Shown here piece after piece: positions 34,945 to 44,781 of a stretch of DNA of 64,000 nucleotides (the first letter of the stretch is position 1; each line of letters begins with the position of its first letter). This stretch comes from Asaia sp003994335 (GTDB taxonomy: Bacteria > Pseudomonadota > Alphaproteobacteria > Acetobacterales > Acetobacteraceae). The notes under the pieces were generated by a model that saw nothing but the letters and a program-made list of their open reading frames with translations, searched no databases and was not told the origin of the DNA. A program made the translations under genes and the position numbers. The DNA lies in the NCBI RefSeq assembly GCF_037151175.1, contig NZ_JBBCOR010000006.1:217952-281951 (forward strand). Direction: 5' to 3'.

Positions 34945-35775
34945 ATGCGTACGGCCCTTCATGGTATTTCCAGTTTTCATAATAATCTGATCACCGATAT
35001 CCGTGTCGCCGCTCAGGCAGGTTTTGACGATCTCGAAATCTTCTATCCCAAACTGGCCCGTTACCTCGCCTGTGGCGGCACTCTGGAAGATGTGCGGCAA
35101 CATGTGAACGCAGCAGGGCTGCGCGTCAGTTATGTCAGCGCGCTCGACCACATCGAGCGTCATGACTCTTCAGAGTTTGAGGCGCTTTTACAGGAGGCAA
35201 GGAAGATCTCGCGCGAGGCCGAAGCGCTCGGTGCAGCAACCGTGATGGTGCTTCCCCGAAATGGTATCGATCATCTGCCGCGAGAGCGGATCATGGACAT
35301 CATGGTCCGCAATATAGGGGCTATCGCCGCGATCGGGCGCGACCATGGCATTCGCTTCATGATCGAATTACCCGCTTTCACGCAGTTTCGAACCCTCAGC
35401 CAGGCGCAGGAAGTCTTCGATCGCGTCGGCGCGCCCAATATCGGCGTGGTCGTTGATTTCTGGCATTTCCATGCAGTTGGCGCGACTCCCGAAGACGTTG
35501 CGCGGCTCGATCCTGCGCGGATTTTCGGTGTGCATTTCTGCGATGGGCGTCGTCCTGCTGCGGGGGAGGCGTGGGATGAAACCGTGCTGCGTTCCTGTCT
35601 GCCAGGGCAGGGTGAAATCGATCTTCCGGCATGGTCCGAGGCCGTGCGCTCCAGTGGGTATGAGGGGCCTTGGTCGATCGAGTTGATCAGTCCGGCGCTT
35701 TGGGAGCAGGACCCCCAGGATCTCTTGCCCAGACTTCAGACGATTCTGCGCAGCCATATGAGTCCTGTCGGATAG
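34945..35775 (+). CDS. Sugar phosphate isomerase/epimerase (TIM-barrel, AP_endonuc_2)
   Basis: A 276-residue barrel protein of the xylose-isomerase-like family. Strand ends carry likely metal ligands: 'RFMIELPAF', 'VGVVVDFWHFHAVGAT', 'FGVHFCDGRR', 'GYEGPWSIELISPALW'. The order Glu-Asp-His-Glu is the family's metal site. Real substrate is unknown; inositol and keto-sugar enzymes are in this family. ATG 34945 follows AAAGGAC. The frame is open from 34879. Confidence 0.82.
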   Translation: MRTALHGISSFHNNLITDIRVAAQAGFDDLEIFYPKLARYLACGGTLEDVRQHVNAAGLRVSYVSALDHIERHDSSEFEALLQEARKISREAEALGAATVMVLPRNGIDHLPRERIMDIMVRNIGAIAAIGRDHGIRFMIELPAFTQFRTLSQAQEVFDRVGAPNIGVVVDFWHFHAVGATPEDVARLDPARIFGVHFCDGRRPAAGEAWDETVLRSCLPGQGEIDLPAWSEAVRSSGYEGPWSIELISPALWEQDPQDLLPRLQTILRSHMSPVG

Positions 35776-35887
35776 GAGAGCGGGATACGCGCCGCATTCT
35801 TGATGTCATGATCGGCATATTGCTGATCCTCCTACCGGGATGGGGCCGGGGTCGCGAGCGGGATGATCTGGCGTCGCCTGTGTCGAG

Positions 35888-36916
35888 ATGCTAGGAGCCC
35901 GGTATCAGGATCGTTTCATAGAGAGAGTGATGCAGGCCGAAACCCCACGCCCGGATTCCGCAGTAGGCAGTCCCTTGTCACTGTCCGCCCACCGGATCGC
36001 CGTGCTCATTCCCTGCTATAATGAGGAAGTGACGATTGCCGGGGTGGTACGTGACATGCGTACCGCCCTTCCTGACGCCGCGATCTACGTCTATGACAAT
36101 AATTCGACCGACCGGACGATGGAACTGGCCCGCGCGGCGGGGGCGATTACGCGGCGTGAGCGCCTTCAGGGTAAGGGCCATGTCATACGCCGCATGTTTG
36201 CGGATATCGAGGCCGATTTCTATGTGCTGATTGATGGCGATGGAACCTATGAGGCCCAGGCCGCACCAAAAATGGTACGCCTCGCGCTGGAGAATGGTCA
36301 CGACACGGTGATGGGCGTGCGCATCCATGAAGAAGCGGCAGCCTATCGTCCTGGCCATGTACTGGGCAACAAGGTGCTCACCGGGCTCGTGGTCAATCTT
36401 TTCGGGCGAGGGCAGTCCGATATGCTCTCCGGCTACCGGGTGTTCAGCCGGCGTTTCGTCAAATCCTTCCCTGCGCTGTCAGCCGGGTTCGAAACCGAAA
36501 CGGAGTTCACCGTTCATACGCTTCAGCTCAATATGTCCATGGGCGAGGTCGAGACGCGCTATATCGAACGTCCTGAGGGCTCGTTCTCGAAGTTGAACAC
36601 CTATCGCGACGGCTTCAGGATCCTGGGGACGATCGTCAATCTGCTCAAGCAGGAGCGTCCGTTCCTGTTCTTCGGGATGATCGGGGTCGTTCTTGCGGTG
36701 ATCGGAATGCTGGTCGGGATGCGATCGGTGCTTGATTTTGTCGAGACACACTCCGTGCCGCATCTTCCCTCGGCGGTGCTTGCGATGGGGCTCGAGCTTC
36801 TGGCCGCCCTGTCTCTGGTTTGCGGCCTGATCCTGAACAGCGTCACTCTTGGCCGTCAGGAAAACAAGCGTCTCGCCTATCTCGCCTTGCAGGCTCCGCC
36901 CTGCTTGGATGCGTGA
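35888..36916 (+). CDS. Glycosyltransferase family 2 with two C-terminal membrane helices
   Basis: A 342-residue protein. The GT-A domain has 'IAVLIPCYNEEVTIAGVVRDM', 'IYVYDNNSTDRT' and the D-x-D 'VLIDGDGTYE', like dolichol- or undecaprenyl-phosphate sugar transferases. Two helices follow (about 255-275 and 300-325). The likely job is building a lipid-linked sugar at the inner membrane. It precedes a DUF2142 protein. M at 35930 is an alternative start. Confidence 0.88.
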   Translation: MLGARYQDRFIERVMQAETPRPDSAVGSPLSLSAHRIAVLIPCYNEEVTIAGVVRDMRTALPDAAIYVYDNNSTDRTMELARAAGAITRRERLQGKGHVIRRMFADIEADFYVLIDGDGTYEAQAAPKMVRLALENGHDTVMGVRIHEEAAAYRPGHVLGNKVLTGLVVNLFGRGQSDMLSGYRVFSRRFVKSFPALSAGFETETEFTVHTLQLNMSMGEVETRYIERPEGSFSKLNTYRDGFRILGTIVNLLKQERPFLFFGMIGVVLAVIGMLVGMRSVLDFVETHSVPHLPSAVLAMGLELLAALSLVCGLILNSVTLGRQENKRLAYLALQAPPCLDA

Positions 36917-36972
36917 TGTCATGACGGTGCAGGCATCTTTGATTCTCCGCCCTTCAGCAGAGTTTTGATCGC

Positions 36973-38364
36973 GTGTTCGCGCGCCTGAAAACCCTGCCGC
37001 TGGTTTCACCGGCGATCCTTTATCTGTTCTTTGCTGCGCTTATGGGAATGGCCTGCATTCTGCTGACTCCGCCGGGGCAGGTGCCAGATGAACGCAATCA
37101 TTTCGCGCGCATCACCCAGATCTCCCAAGGCGGGATTGTCGGGTTCAAGAAAGGCACGCGGGAGGCTGGTGGCTATCTGGCTGAGAATTTTCCGAGTGAG
37201 TTGGAATTGCTCGGCGATCTGCACTCCAATACCGCCATGAAAATGCCGATGACTGAGTTTCTGGCTCTTTCCGAGAGGCGCTGGGCCGATCAGAGAAGCT
37301 GGTTCTCGTTTCCTAACACCGTCATCTACGCGCCTGTCACCTATCTTCCGGCCGCGTTCGTCACTTGGATAGGACGTCATGCGCATTTCAGGATCATCGA
37401 CACCCTCTATCTTGTCCGGCTCGCCAATATGGCGTCGATGCTGGCGCTTTGCGCCCTCGGTATAGCCTTGGCGCGGCGCGGCACATTGCTGTTGATCGTG
37501 CTCTCTAGCCTGCCGATGGCGCTTGCCCTGGGTGGCTCCTGCTCCCAGGATGGCGTTCTGATCGGGCTCTCGGTACTGACAGCGGCTCTCATCACCCGTT
37601 TTGACCGGGATAATCCCGGTGGAATTCGCGCTTGGGTCGGGATCGGTATTCTCTTCGGCATCTTGACGATTAGTAAGCCGCCACTCTTGCTTTGTAGCCT
37701 GGTACCGCTGGGACTTAGCCTGCCAAATGCGCGGCTTGTTCGAGGCATTCCGTTTGCATGTAGTGTCGCGGCCTTTGAGATATGGAACCGGCTCGCGCTG
37801 AAACCTACAAAAATCGAGTTTACTGATCGGACTGGCGTATCCGATAGCGGTCAGATCGCGTGGATTCTAAGCCATCCTTTTGATCTCCCTCGGCTGGCTG
37901 TGCGGTCACTGCGCAGCAATCTTGGCCATACGATCCATGAGTTCTTTGGCGTCCTCGGTTGGTTGGATATCGTTCTCCCTCACGGATATTACCGTCTGAT
38001 CTATCTCGCTGTAGTCCTCGCCGTTGCCGTTAGTTTGTTGCCTGGCTTGCGGGAGCGTGCGGCGCTTCAATCACTCACAAGTGTAAGCGTGACGATTCTC
38101 GCGATGTTGCTGGCTGTCGGAGCTGTGTATTTCTCGATCTACGTAATCTGGACGCCGGTGGGGGCACCGGTTGTCGATGGGATACAGGGGCGATATTTCC
38201 TGCCCATCGCGCCCTTTCTCGTCGTCGCTTTTCCTCGAGCAGCACGTGCGGGGCAGATAGGCGCATCCCGCCTGATGCATCAGGGCATTATGGCAGTGAC
38301 GGCATTGTTTCTGGCCGCAGACACACTGGCGCTGACCTGCGTTCTTGCCGCGCGATATTGGTGA
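36973..38364 (+). CDS. DUF2142 polytopic membrane protein
   Basis: A 463-residue protein with about ten transmembrane helices. The periplasmic loop near the N-terminus, 'TPPGQVPDERNHFARITQISQG', and late 'GIQGRYFLPIAPFLVV' are typical of DUF2142, a GT-C-like fold. These proteins use lipid-linked sugars made by GT2 enzymes such as the gene upstream, to decorate glycans or proteins; this pairing is inference. GTG start. It ends at a convergent terminator. Confidence 0.82.
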   Translation: MFARLKTLPLVSPAILYLFFAALMGMACILLTPPGQVPDERNHFARITQISQGGIVGFKKGTREAGGYLAENFPSELELLGDLHSNTAMKMPMTEFLALSERRWADQRSWFSFPNTVIYAPVTYLPAAFVTWIGRHAHFRIIDTLYLVRLANMASMLALCALGIALARRGTLLLIVLSSLPMALALGGSCSQDGVLIGLSVLTAALITRFDRDNPGGIRAWVGIGILFGILTISKPPLLLCSLVPLGLSLPNARLVRGIPFACSVAAFEIWNRLALKPTKIEFTDRTGVSDSGQIAWILSHPFDLPRLAVRSLRSNLGHTIHEFFGVLGWLDIVLPHGYYRLIYLAVVLAVAVSLLPGLRERAALQSLTSVSVTILAMLLAVGAVYFSIYVIWTPVGAPVVDGIQGRYFLPIAPFLVVAFPRAARAGQIGASRLMHQGIMAVTALFLAADTLALTCVLAARYW

Positions 38365-38379
38365 TACGCAGCGCGCATA

Positions 38380-38408
38380 AATAAGCCCGGCAATAGACCG
38401 GGCTTATT
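38380..38408. terminator. Bidirectional terminator between DUF2142 gene and purN
   Basis: AATAAGCCCGG (38380-38390) pairs with CCGGGCTTATT (38398-38408) over a 7-nt loop. A/T-rich bases lie on both outer sides, so it can end both converging transcripts. Confidence 0.8.
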
Positions 38409-38423
38409 CGTGATACGGTTGTT

Positions 38424-38996
38424 TCAGGACAGGAAGGCCGCGAGCGCTGCCGGATAAAGCTGATGCTCCTGTTCGAGCACACGCTTTGCCAGGCTATCGG
38501 CAGTATCCCCAGACAGGATCGGAACTTCCGCCTGCTGAAGGATTGGGCCTTCGTCAACCCCATCCGTAACCAGATGAACGGTGCAGCCATGACGGGAATC
38601 GCCCGCTGCGAGTGCCCGTTCATGAGTGTCGAGGCCAGGGTAGAGGGGGAGGAGGCTTGGATGGATATTGAGCATGTGACCACTCCAGCGCCCCACCAGA
38701 TAGGGGGTCAGGACACGCATGTAGCCAGCAAGACAGACCACCTTCACGCCGGCCCTGGTCAGCGCCTCATCAATGGCCTTTTCATGTCCCGTGCGATCCT
38801 TCGGAAAAAGGCGGTGATCGATCGCCAATGTCGCCAGTCCCGCCTGACGCGCCGTTTCGAGCCCCGCTGCGTCGGGATTGTTGCTCAGCACCAGAGCGAT
38901 GCGCGCCGGGTATTCTGACCGCGCGCATGCCTCGATCAGCGCGTTCATGTTGCTGCCGCGCCCACTGATGAGAACGGCAATAGGCGTTTTGTTCAT
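38424..38996 (-). CDS. purN: Phosphoribosylglycinamide formyltransferase
   Basis: A 190-residue enzyme adding the first formyl group in purine synthesis from 10-formyl-THF. It begins 'AVLISGRGSNMNAL'; the catalytic set is 'NIHPSLLPLYPG' (Asn, His) and 'TVHLVTDGVDEGPILQQ' (Asp). ATG at 38996 overlaps the purM stop (ATGA), so purM and purN are coupled. Confidence 0.96.
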   Translation of the reverse strand: MNKTPIAVLISGRGSNMNALIEACARSEYPARIALVLSNNPDAAGLETARQAGLATLAIDHRLFPKDRTGHEKAIDEALTRAGVKVVCLAGYMRVLTPYLVGRWSGHMLNIHPSLLPLYPGLDTHERALAAGDSRHGCTVHLVTDGVDEGPILQQAEVPILSGDTADSLAKRVLEQEHQLYPAALAAFLS

Positions 38997-40051
38997 AGGG
39001 CGAAATCGACCTTGCCATCCAGGGCATAGCGCGGACCATTGGCGGTGACATCGCCGATCCGGTAACCTTTCTCGCCGCGCTCGGCGAGGAGCGCTAGGAC
39101 TTTGTCGGGCTCCGGCGTGATCAGCACCATGCCGATGCCGCAATTGAAGACCTTGAGCATTTCGTCATGGGCGACATTGCCTGTCGTGGCAAGCCAGCGG
39201 AATACCGGCGGCACGGGCCATGTATCGGCCTCGATCTGTACGCCCAGACCCTCGGGCAGAACGCGGGGCAGGTTTCCGGGCAGGCCACCGCCGGTGATAT
39301 GGGCGCAGCCATGAAGCAGACCGGCATGATGCAAGGCCATGACCGTGCGGACATAGAGCGCCGTTGGGCGCAGCAGCGCCTCTGCCAGCGTGCTGCCTGG
39401 CTCGAACGGGGCTTCGCTGTTCCATTCCAGACCACTCATCGCCTTGATGCTGCGCACCAGGGAGTAACCGTTGGAATGCACACCGCTCGCGGGCAGCGCG
39501 ATCAGCGTGTCGCCCTCTGCAATCCCCGCAGGGAGCAAGGCGGAGCGCTCGGCAGCCCCGACGCTGAACCCGGCGAGATCGTAATGCCCCGCCTCGTACA
39601 TACCGGGCATCTCTGCAGTTTCACCGCCGACCAGGGCGCAATCCGTATCGCGGCAGGCCTGGGCGATGCCCTTGATCACGCGCGCGGCGTCCTCCACCGA
39701 GAGTTTTCCGGTCGCGAGATAGTCGAGAAAGAACAGGGGCTGTGCACCCTGCACCACGAGATCGTTCACGCACATTGCCACGAGGTCGATACCGACCGTG
39801 TCATGCTGCCCGCTCTCGATGGCGACCATCAGCTTGGTGCCGACGCCATCGGTGCAACTGACCAGGACCGGATCGGTGAACCCGGCTGCCTTGAGGTCGA
39901 ACAACGCGCCGAAACCACCAAGCCCCCCCATCGTACCGGGACGATCGGTGGATTTTGCGGCGGGCTTGATCGCCTCGACCAGCGCATCGCCCGCCTCGAT
40001 ATCGACCCCGGAGTCCCGATAGCTAGCTGAAGGAGAGATTGGGTCGGTCAT
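38993..40051 (-). CDS. purM: Phosphoribosylformylglycinamidine cyclo-ligase (AIR synthetase)
   Basis: A 352-residue AIRS enzyme. It starts 'SYRDSGVDIEAGDALVEAIK', the family N-terminus; 'SCTDGVGTKLMVA', 'DLVAMCVNDLVVQGAQPLFFLDY' and 'ALVGGETAEMPGMY' are the ATP-binding signatures. M at 40051 is the best start; the open frame continues upstream through the divergent hdaA promoter. A long antisense frame over purM is a shadow. Confidence 0.96.
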   Translation of the reverse strand: MTDPISPSASYRDSGVDIEAGDALVEAIKPAAKSTDRPGTMGGLGGFGALFDLKAAGFTDPVLVSCTDGVGTKLMVAIESGQHDTVGIDLVAMCVNDLVVQGAQPLFFLDYLATGKLSVEDAARVIKGIAQACRDTDCALVGGETAEMPGMYEAGHYDLAGFSVGAAERSALLPAGIAEGDTLIALPASGVHSNGYSLVRSIKAMSGLEWNSEAPFEPGSTLAEALLRPTALYVRTVMALHHAGLLHGCAHITGGGLPGNLPRVLPEGLGVQIEADTWPVPPVFRWLATTGNVAHDEMLKVFNCGIGMVLITPEPDKVLALLAERGEKGYRIGDVTANGPRYALDGKVDFAL

Positions 40052-40146
40052 GCTGTCGCCTCGCTCGAAAAACCTGGCCGGTTGCGTTATCATCAGTCCT
40101 TCTAATGGAGCCGACCCGGCTCGGAAAGGACCGGAACGGCTATTGG

Positions 40147-40878
40147 ATGGACAAAGAGGCGGGAAATGACGGATTGCTGCCAAAGGCCAGTGCCTTGCAG
40201 CTTGCTCTTGCGCTGCGGCCACCCGCCAGCGTCGCCGAGCGCCATTTCGTTCCGGCGGCTTCAAATGCACAGGCGCGCCATTGGCTGAACCAGACAGGCT
40301 GGCCGGACCGGCGGCTGCTAATCCACGGGGCGGATACCTGTGGGAAGTCGCACCTGCTGCATATATGGGCCGCCCGTCGTCAGGCGCGCGTGCTCGATGC
40401 CGCGGGTCTCGATGTATCGGATCTGGCGGAAATCGCGGCGAACGCACCCTTGGCGCTCGCCCTCGATCATCTGGAGCGGGTAACATCGGAACGCGCGGTT
40501 CTTCACCTGCTCAATCTGGCGCGCGAGCATCGCATCACGGTACTGATGGCGTCCCGATTGCCGCCCAACCGCATGCCGATCATCCTGCCCGACCTGGCCA
40601 GCCGTTTGCGGGCGGTAACGCTCGTCCCGATCATGCCTCCTGAAGATACTCTGCGTTTCGCCCTGCTGCTCCGCCTGATCGCAGAACGGCAGATGGTGGT
40701 TTCCAAGCCGATTTTGGACTGGCTGATGTGTCATCTGCCTCGAACCGGAGATGCCATGGTCGAGGCGGTGGAGTGTCTGGACCGCGCGACCCTCGCGCAT
40801 AAGAAGCCCCTGACAATCGGGTTGGCACGCGAGGCTCTGTCTGGATTGCTCTTCGCAGAAGATGAAAGCCTCTCATGA
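40147..40878 (+). CDS. hdaA: DnaA-related regulator HdaA (Hda-like)
   Basis: A 243-residue DnaA-family protein made of an AAA+ domain without the DNA-binding domain IV. The P-loop is 'IHGADTCGKSHLLHIWAARR', followed by a weak Walker B 'LALALDHLERV' and sensor-like 'MASRLPPNRMPIILPDLASRLR'. Hda with the DnaN clamp stimulates DnaA-ATP hydrolysis and limits re-initiation. Divergent from purM and followed by ppk and ppx, the order seen in many alphaproteobacteria. M at 40105 is an alternative start. Confidence 0.82.
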   Translation: MDKEAGNDGLLPKASALQLALALRPPASVAERHFVPAASNAQARHWLNQTGWPDRRLLIHGADTCGKSHLLHIWAARRQARVLDAAGLDVSDLAEIAANAPLALALDHLERVTSERAVLHLLNLAREHRITVLMASRLPPNRMPIILPDLASRLRAVTLVPIMPPEDTLRFALLLRLIAERQMVVSKPILDWLMCHLPRTGDAMVEAVECLDRATLAHKKPLTIGLAREALSGLLFAEDESLS

Positions 40879-40979
40879 CCGGCTTGTGTTTATGATGATT
40901 AGGTGAAGGGGTTTGACGCGGGGTGTCTTCTGCGTCGATGCTGCGGTTACTCATTGGATAGAAACAGGAAACGCATCGC

Positions 40980-43274
40980 GTGACGTCGTCTTCGGAAAAG
41001 GATTCGGTCAAGGATCCAAAGGCAGCCCCTCTCAAGGCTGCCCGACCAGCCGGAAACAGGCGCCCTCGTGCCTCTCGCGCTACGCGGGCGGTGGCGCGTA
41101 TCCCCGATCCGGGAATCGTCACCTCACCGGCGCGCTTCATCAACCGCGAATTATCCTGGCTCGATTTTAACCAGCGCGTGATCGAGGAGGCTGAAAACAG
41201 CCGTCATCCTTTGCTGGAGCGGCTGCGTTTCCTGTCGATCAGTGCCAGTAATCTCGATGAATTTTATTCAGTGCGTGTCGCCGGTCTCGTTGGTCAGGTG
41301 CGGGAAGGGCTGGTCGCACCCTCGGCAGACGGGCTGACACCTGCGCGCCAGCTCACCAGCGTGCGTCGCAGCGCCGCCAAGCTTTTCGCGGCCCAGCAGC
41401 GCATCTGGCGTCTGCTCCGTGGGGAGTTGGCTCAGGCGGGGCTCAGGCTCTGCACGCGAGAGGAACTCACCGAGGCCGAACGCAAAAGCATTGCGGCCAA
41501 GTTCGAGGACGAAATCTATCCGGTTCTCACCCCGCTTGCCATCGACCCTTCTCACCCCATGCCGTTCATCCCCAATCTGGGCATGGCGCTGGCGCTCCGA
41601 CTGATCGACCCGACCATTCCCGGTTTTTCGATGGATGCGCTCATCCTTCTGCCGCAACAGATCGACCGCTTCATTCGTCTCCCTGCACCGCATAGAGAGG
41701 AGCCCGAAATCCGCCCCGATGTGCGTTTCGTGGCGTTGGAAGATGTCATTCGCCTGCACATAGATCGTCTGTTTCCCGGCATGGAGATTGCTGAGGGCGG
41801 AGTATTGCGCATCATCCGCGATTCCGATGTGGAGTTCGAGGACGAGGCGGAGGATCTGGTTCTTTCCTACGAGACCGCGCTCAAGCAGCGCCGACGCGGC
41901 GTGGGCATCCATCTCGCACTCGACGCCTCCATACCCGAGAGCATGGGACGAGAGTTCGCCGAGGAACTCGATGTCGCCAAGGATGACGTCGTCGTGCAGC
42001 CCGACATGATCGGCGTGGTCGATCTGAAGCAGATGATTGTTTCGGATCGCCCTGATCTGCTGTTCAAGCCCTATAAGGCGCGCTTCCCCGAGCGTATTCG
42101 CGATTACGACGGTGACTGCTTCGCGGCCATCCGCGCCAAGGATATTGTGGTCCATCACCCCTTCGAGAGCTTCGATGTGGTGGTGCAATTCCTCAAGCAG
42201 GCAGCGCTCGATCCCAATGTCGTCGCCATCAAGCAAACCCTCTATCGCACGTCACGCGATAGTCCGATCGTGCGCGCGCTGATCGAGGCGGCAGAACTCG
42301 GCAAATCGGTCACGGCCATGGTCGAGCTGCGCGCGCGCTTCGATGAAGAGGCCAATATCCGTCTGGCCCGGTCCCTCGAATCGGCGGGGGTACAGGTCGT
42401 TTTTGGCTTTACCCATCTCAAGACCCACGCGAAGCTCAGCCTCGTCGTTCGTCGTGAGGCGGGGGGGCTGCGTTCCTACGCGCATTTCGGCACGGGGAAT
42501 TATCATCCGATTACCGCGCGTATCTATACCGATTTGTCATTCTTTACCTGCGACCCCCAACTGGCCAGCGATTCGGCCAAGCTGTTCAACTATATGACAG
42601 GCTATGCGACCCCGGTGGACATGGAGGCACTGGCCTTTGCGCCCATCACGCTGCGCGAAACGCTGATGGATCTGATCGATGGCGAGATCGCTCATGCAAA
42701 GGCAGGGCGTCCCGCAAAGATCTGGCTGAAGATGAACTCGCTGGTCGACCCCTCGCTTATTGACATGCTGTATCGCGCCTCGCGCGCCGGGGTGAAGATC
42801 GTCGGCATTGTGCGTGGCATTTGCTGTCTGCGCCCAGGCGTGCCGGGTCTTTCGGAGAATATCGAGATACGCTCGATTGTCGGTCGTTTTCTGGAACATG
42901 CGCGCATTTTTGCCTTTGGCAATGGGCACCGCATGCCATCGCACAAGGCGAAGCTGTTCATTTCCTCCGCCGACTGGATGGGACGCAACATGGACCGCCG
43001 GGTCGAGGCCATGGTTCCGATCTTCAACTCTACCGTCCACGCCCAGATCCTGGGTCAGATCATGACCATGGATTTACGTGACACGCTTCAAAGCTGGGTG
43101 CTTTCCTCGCGGGGGGATTGGCATCGTGTGTCTGCCGGGGCTAATCCCTTCTCGGCGCATGAGTATTTCATGCACAATCCCTCGCTTTCCGGGCGTGGCT
43201 CGGCGGCCAGGGAAAAACCGCAGGACAAGGATGCGGGTCGTCGTGAACGGCCCGATCGCATCCGCGAAGATTGA
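40980..43274 (+). CDS. ppk: Polyphosphate kinase 1
   Basis: A 764-residue enzyme making polyphosphate from ATP. N-terminal 'FINRELSWLDFNQRVIEEAE', middle 'DVIRLHIDRLFPG', and the PLD-like catalytic part 'HLKTHAKLSLVVRREAGGLRSYAHFGTGNYHP' with the autophosphorylated His region and the second His motif 'RFLEHARIFAFGNG'. It has an extra basic, Ser/Arg-rich N-terminal 35 residues. GTG start. Followed 13 bp later by ppx, so synthesis and breakdown of polyphosphate are co-encoded. Confidence 0.96.
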   Translation: MTSSSEKDSVKDPKAAPLKAARPAGNRRPRASRATRAVARIPDPGIVTSPARFINRELSWLDFNQRVIEEAENSRHPLLERLRFLSISASNLDEFYSVRVAGLVGQVREGLVAPSADGLTPARQLTSVRRSAAKLFAAQQRIWRLLRGELAQAGLRLCTREELTEAERKSIAAKFEDEIYPVLTPLAIDPSHPMPFIPNLGMALALRLIDPTIPGFSMDALILLPQQIDRFIRLPAPHREEPEIRPDVRFVALEDVIRLHIDRLFPGMEIAEGGVLRIIRDSDVEFEDEAEDLVLSYETALKQRRRGVGIHLALDASIPESMGREFAEELDVAKDDVVVQPDMIGVVDLKQMIVSDRPDLLFKPYKARFPERIRDYDGDCFAAIRAKDIVVHHPFESFDVVVQFLKQAALDPNVVAIKQTLYRTSRDSPIVRALIEAAELGKSVTAMVELRARFDEEANIRLARSLESAGVQVVFGFTHLKTHAKLSLVVRREAGGLRSYAHFGTGNYHPITARIYTDLSFFTCDPQLASDSAKLFNYMTGYATPVDMEALAFAPITLRETLMDLIDGEIAHAKAGRPAKIWLKMNSLVDPSLIDMLYRASRAGVKIVGIVRGICCLRPGVPGLSENIEIRSIVGRFLEHARIFAFGNGHRMPSHKAKLFISSADWMGRNMDRRVEAMVPIFNSTVHAQILGQIMTMDLRDTLQSWVLSSRGDWHRVSAGANPFSAHEYFMHNPSLSGRGSAAREKPQDKDAGRRERPDRIRED

Positions 43275-43287
43275 GGAAACGGGTAGA

Positions 43288-44781
43288 GTGACGGGTTCTG
43301 ACGCACCGCAAGGCCATCATCGCGCGGCCATTGTCGATCTTGGATCGAACTCGGTTCGACTGGTTGTATTCGAGGGTGTCACCCGCAACCCCATCCCGAT
43401 CTTCAACGAGAAGGCGACACTGCGTCTTGGGCGCGGTCTGGAGCAGACGGGCCGTCTGAATGAGGAAGGGTTGCGCCTTGCTCGCGACGTGATGAGCCGC
43501 TTCAACGCGATCGCTCGCGCCATGGACGCTCATCCTTTCGAGGTGCTGGCGACCGCGGCAGTACGCGATGCCAGTAACGGTCGTGAATTTGTCGAGACCC
43601 TGCATGAATGCATGCCGGATGTGCCCATCCGCATTCTTTCGGGTGAGGAAGAGGCTGATTACGCCGCCACGGGTGTGCTATGCGGCTTGCCGGATGCCGA
43701 TGGCGTCGTGGCCGATATTGGCGGTGGCTCTCTCGAACTCATCCGCGTGGCCGGGGGGCGGCATCACGAGGCCTGCACCAAGCCGCTCGGCGTGATACGC
43801 CTGTCCGACCGCTCGGGTGGTGATCTCAAGCGCGCGCGTGAGGTTGTCGAGGCCGATCTGGACGATGTCGACTGGCTGCCAGCGCTCAAGGGCAAGCCGC
43901 TTTATCTTGTAGGTGGGGCTTTCCGCGCACTGGCACGGCTGCAGATCGCGCGCACACATTATCCGCTCAACATCGTTCACCTTTACACGCTGGGTGCTGA
44001 CGAGGCGCGGGAGATGGTCACCTGGCTGATCGATACGCCGCGCAAGATGCTGGAGAAGGTCCCGGGCTTTCCCCGCAAACGCCTCGATGATGTCCCGTTT
44101 TCGGCTACCGTGCTGCGTCGCTTGATGCGCATCGTGCAGCCATCCCAGATCGTCTTCAGCGTCGATGGCCTGCGCGAAGGCTGGTACATGCGCAAGGTTG
44201 GGCAGGCAGTGGCTGCGCTCGATCCCTGCCGTGCCCTGGCTGATGAGACCTCGCAGCGTCTGAGCCGCAGCATGGAATTGCCGGGCGATCTCGTACGCTG
44301 GACCGCCCCGCTTTTCGCGCATGAAACACCCTCCGAAACCGCCCTGCGCGACATGGCGTGCCGCATGTCCGATATTGGCTCCTTCGACCACCCGGAATAT
44401 CGCGCCGCCCAGACCTATCTGCGCGTGATGCGCATGCATGGTGTCGGGTTCGATCATCAGGCACGCGCCTTCGTGGCCCTTACTCTAGCCGTGCGCTACG
44501 AGGCCGATCCCGCGGATCCACTGATGGAGGTTTCGCGACGGCTTCTCGCACCCGATGATTGCGATCGTGCCGTCCAGCTCGGTTTCGCGCTGCGTCTGGC
44601 CTATACAATCTGTGGTGGTACTGCCGCATTGCTCAAGAACACCTCACTCAGTATCGAGGATGGCGTGCTCTGGCTGAGCCATGATTCACAGAGCAGCTTT
44701 GCTGCCGGTGGCGGAGTAAAGCGCCGCCTCGAGAGACTGGGACAGAGCATGACTCTCGCTGCGGCGACACGTTCGTGCTGA
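43288..44781 (+). CDS. ppx: Exopolyphosphatase (Ppx/GppA family)
   Basis: A 497-residue ASKHA-fold enzyme. Phosphate loops 'AIVDLGSNSVRLVVFEG' and 'VVADIGGGSLELIRV' flank the conserved 'ATAAVRDASN' and 'ILSGEEEADYAATGVL'. The C-terminal HD-like domain is longer than in short Ppx. It removes terminal phosphate from polyphosphate or pppGpp. GTG 43288 after GAGGAAACGG; the frame is open upstream within ppk. Confidence 0.93.
   Translation: MTGSDAPQGHHRAAIVDLGSNSVRLVVFEGVTRNPIPIFNEKATLRLGRGLEQTGRLNEEGLRLARDVMSRFNAIARAMDAHPFEVLATAAVRDASNGREFVETLHECMPDVPIRILSGEEEADYAATGVLCGLPDADGVVADIGGGSLELIRVAGGRHHEACTKPLGVIRLSDRSGGDLKRAREVVEADLDDVDWLPALKGKPLYLVGGAFRALARLQIARTHYPLNIVHLYTLGADEAREMVTWLIDTPRKMLEKVPGFPRKRLDDVPFSATVLRRLMRIVQPSQIVFSVDGLREGWYMRKVGQAVAALDPCRALADETSQRLSRSMELPGDLVRWTAPLFAHETPSETALRDMACRMSDIGSFDHPEYRAAQTYLRVMRMHGVGFDHQARAFVALTLAVRYEADPADPLMEVSRRLLAPDDCDRAVQLGFALRLAYTICGGTAALLKNTSLSIEDGVLWLSHDSQSSFAAGGGVKRRLERLGQSMTLAAATRSC

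Noticed and set aside
39167..40030. 287-codon plus-strand frame over purM
   Set aside because: Antisense to purM, His/Gln/Arg-rich and without recognisable domains.
41268..42236. 322-codon minus-strand frame over ppk
   Set aside because: Shadow of ppk; ppk motifs are clear on the other strand.
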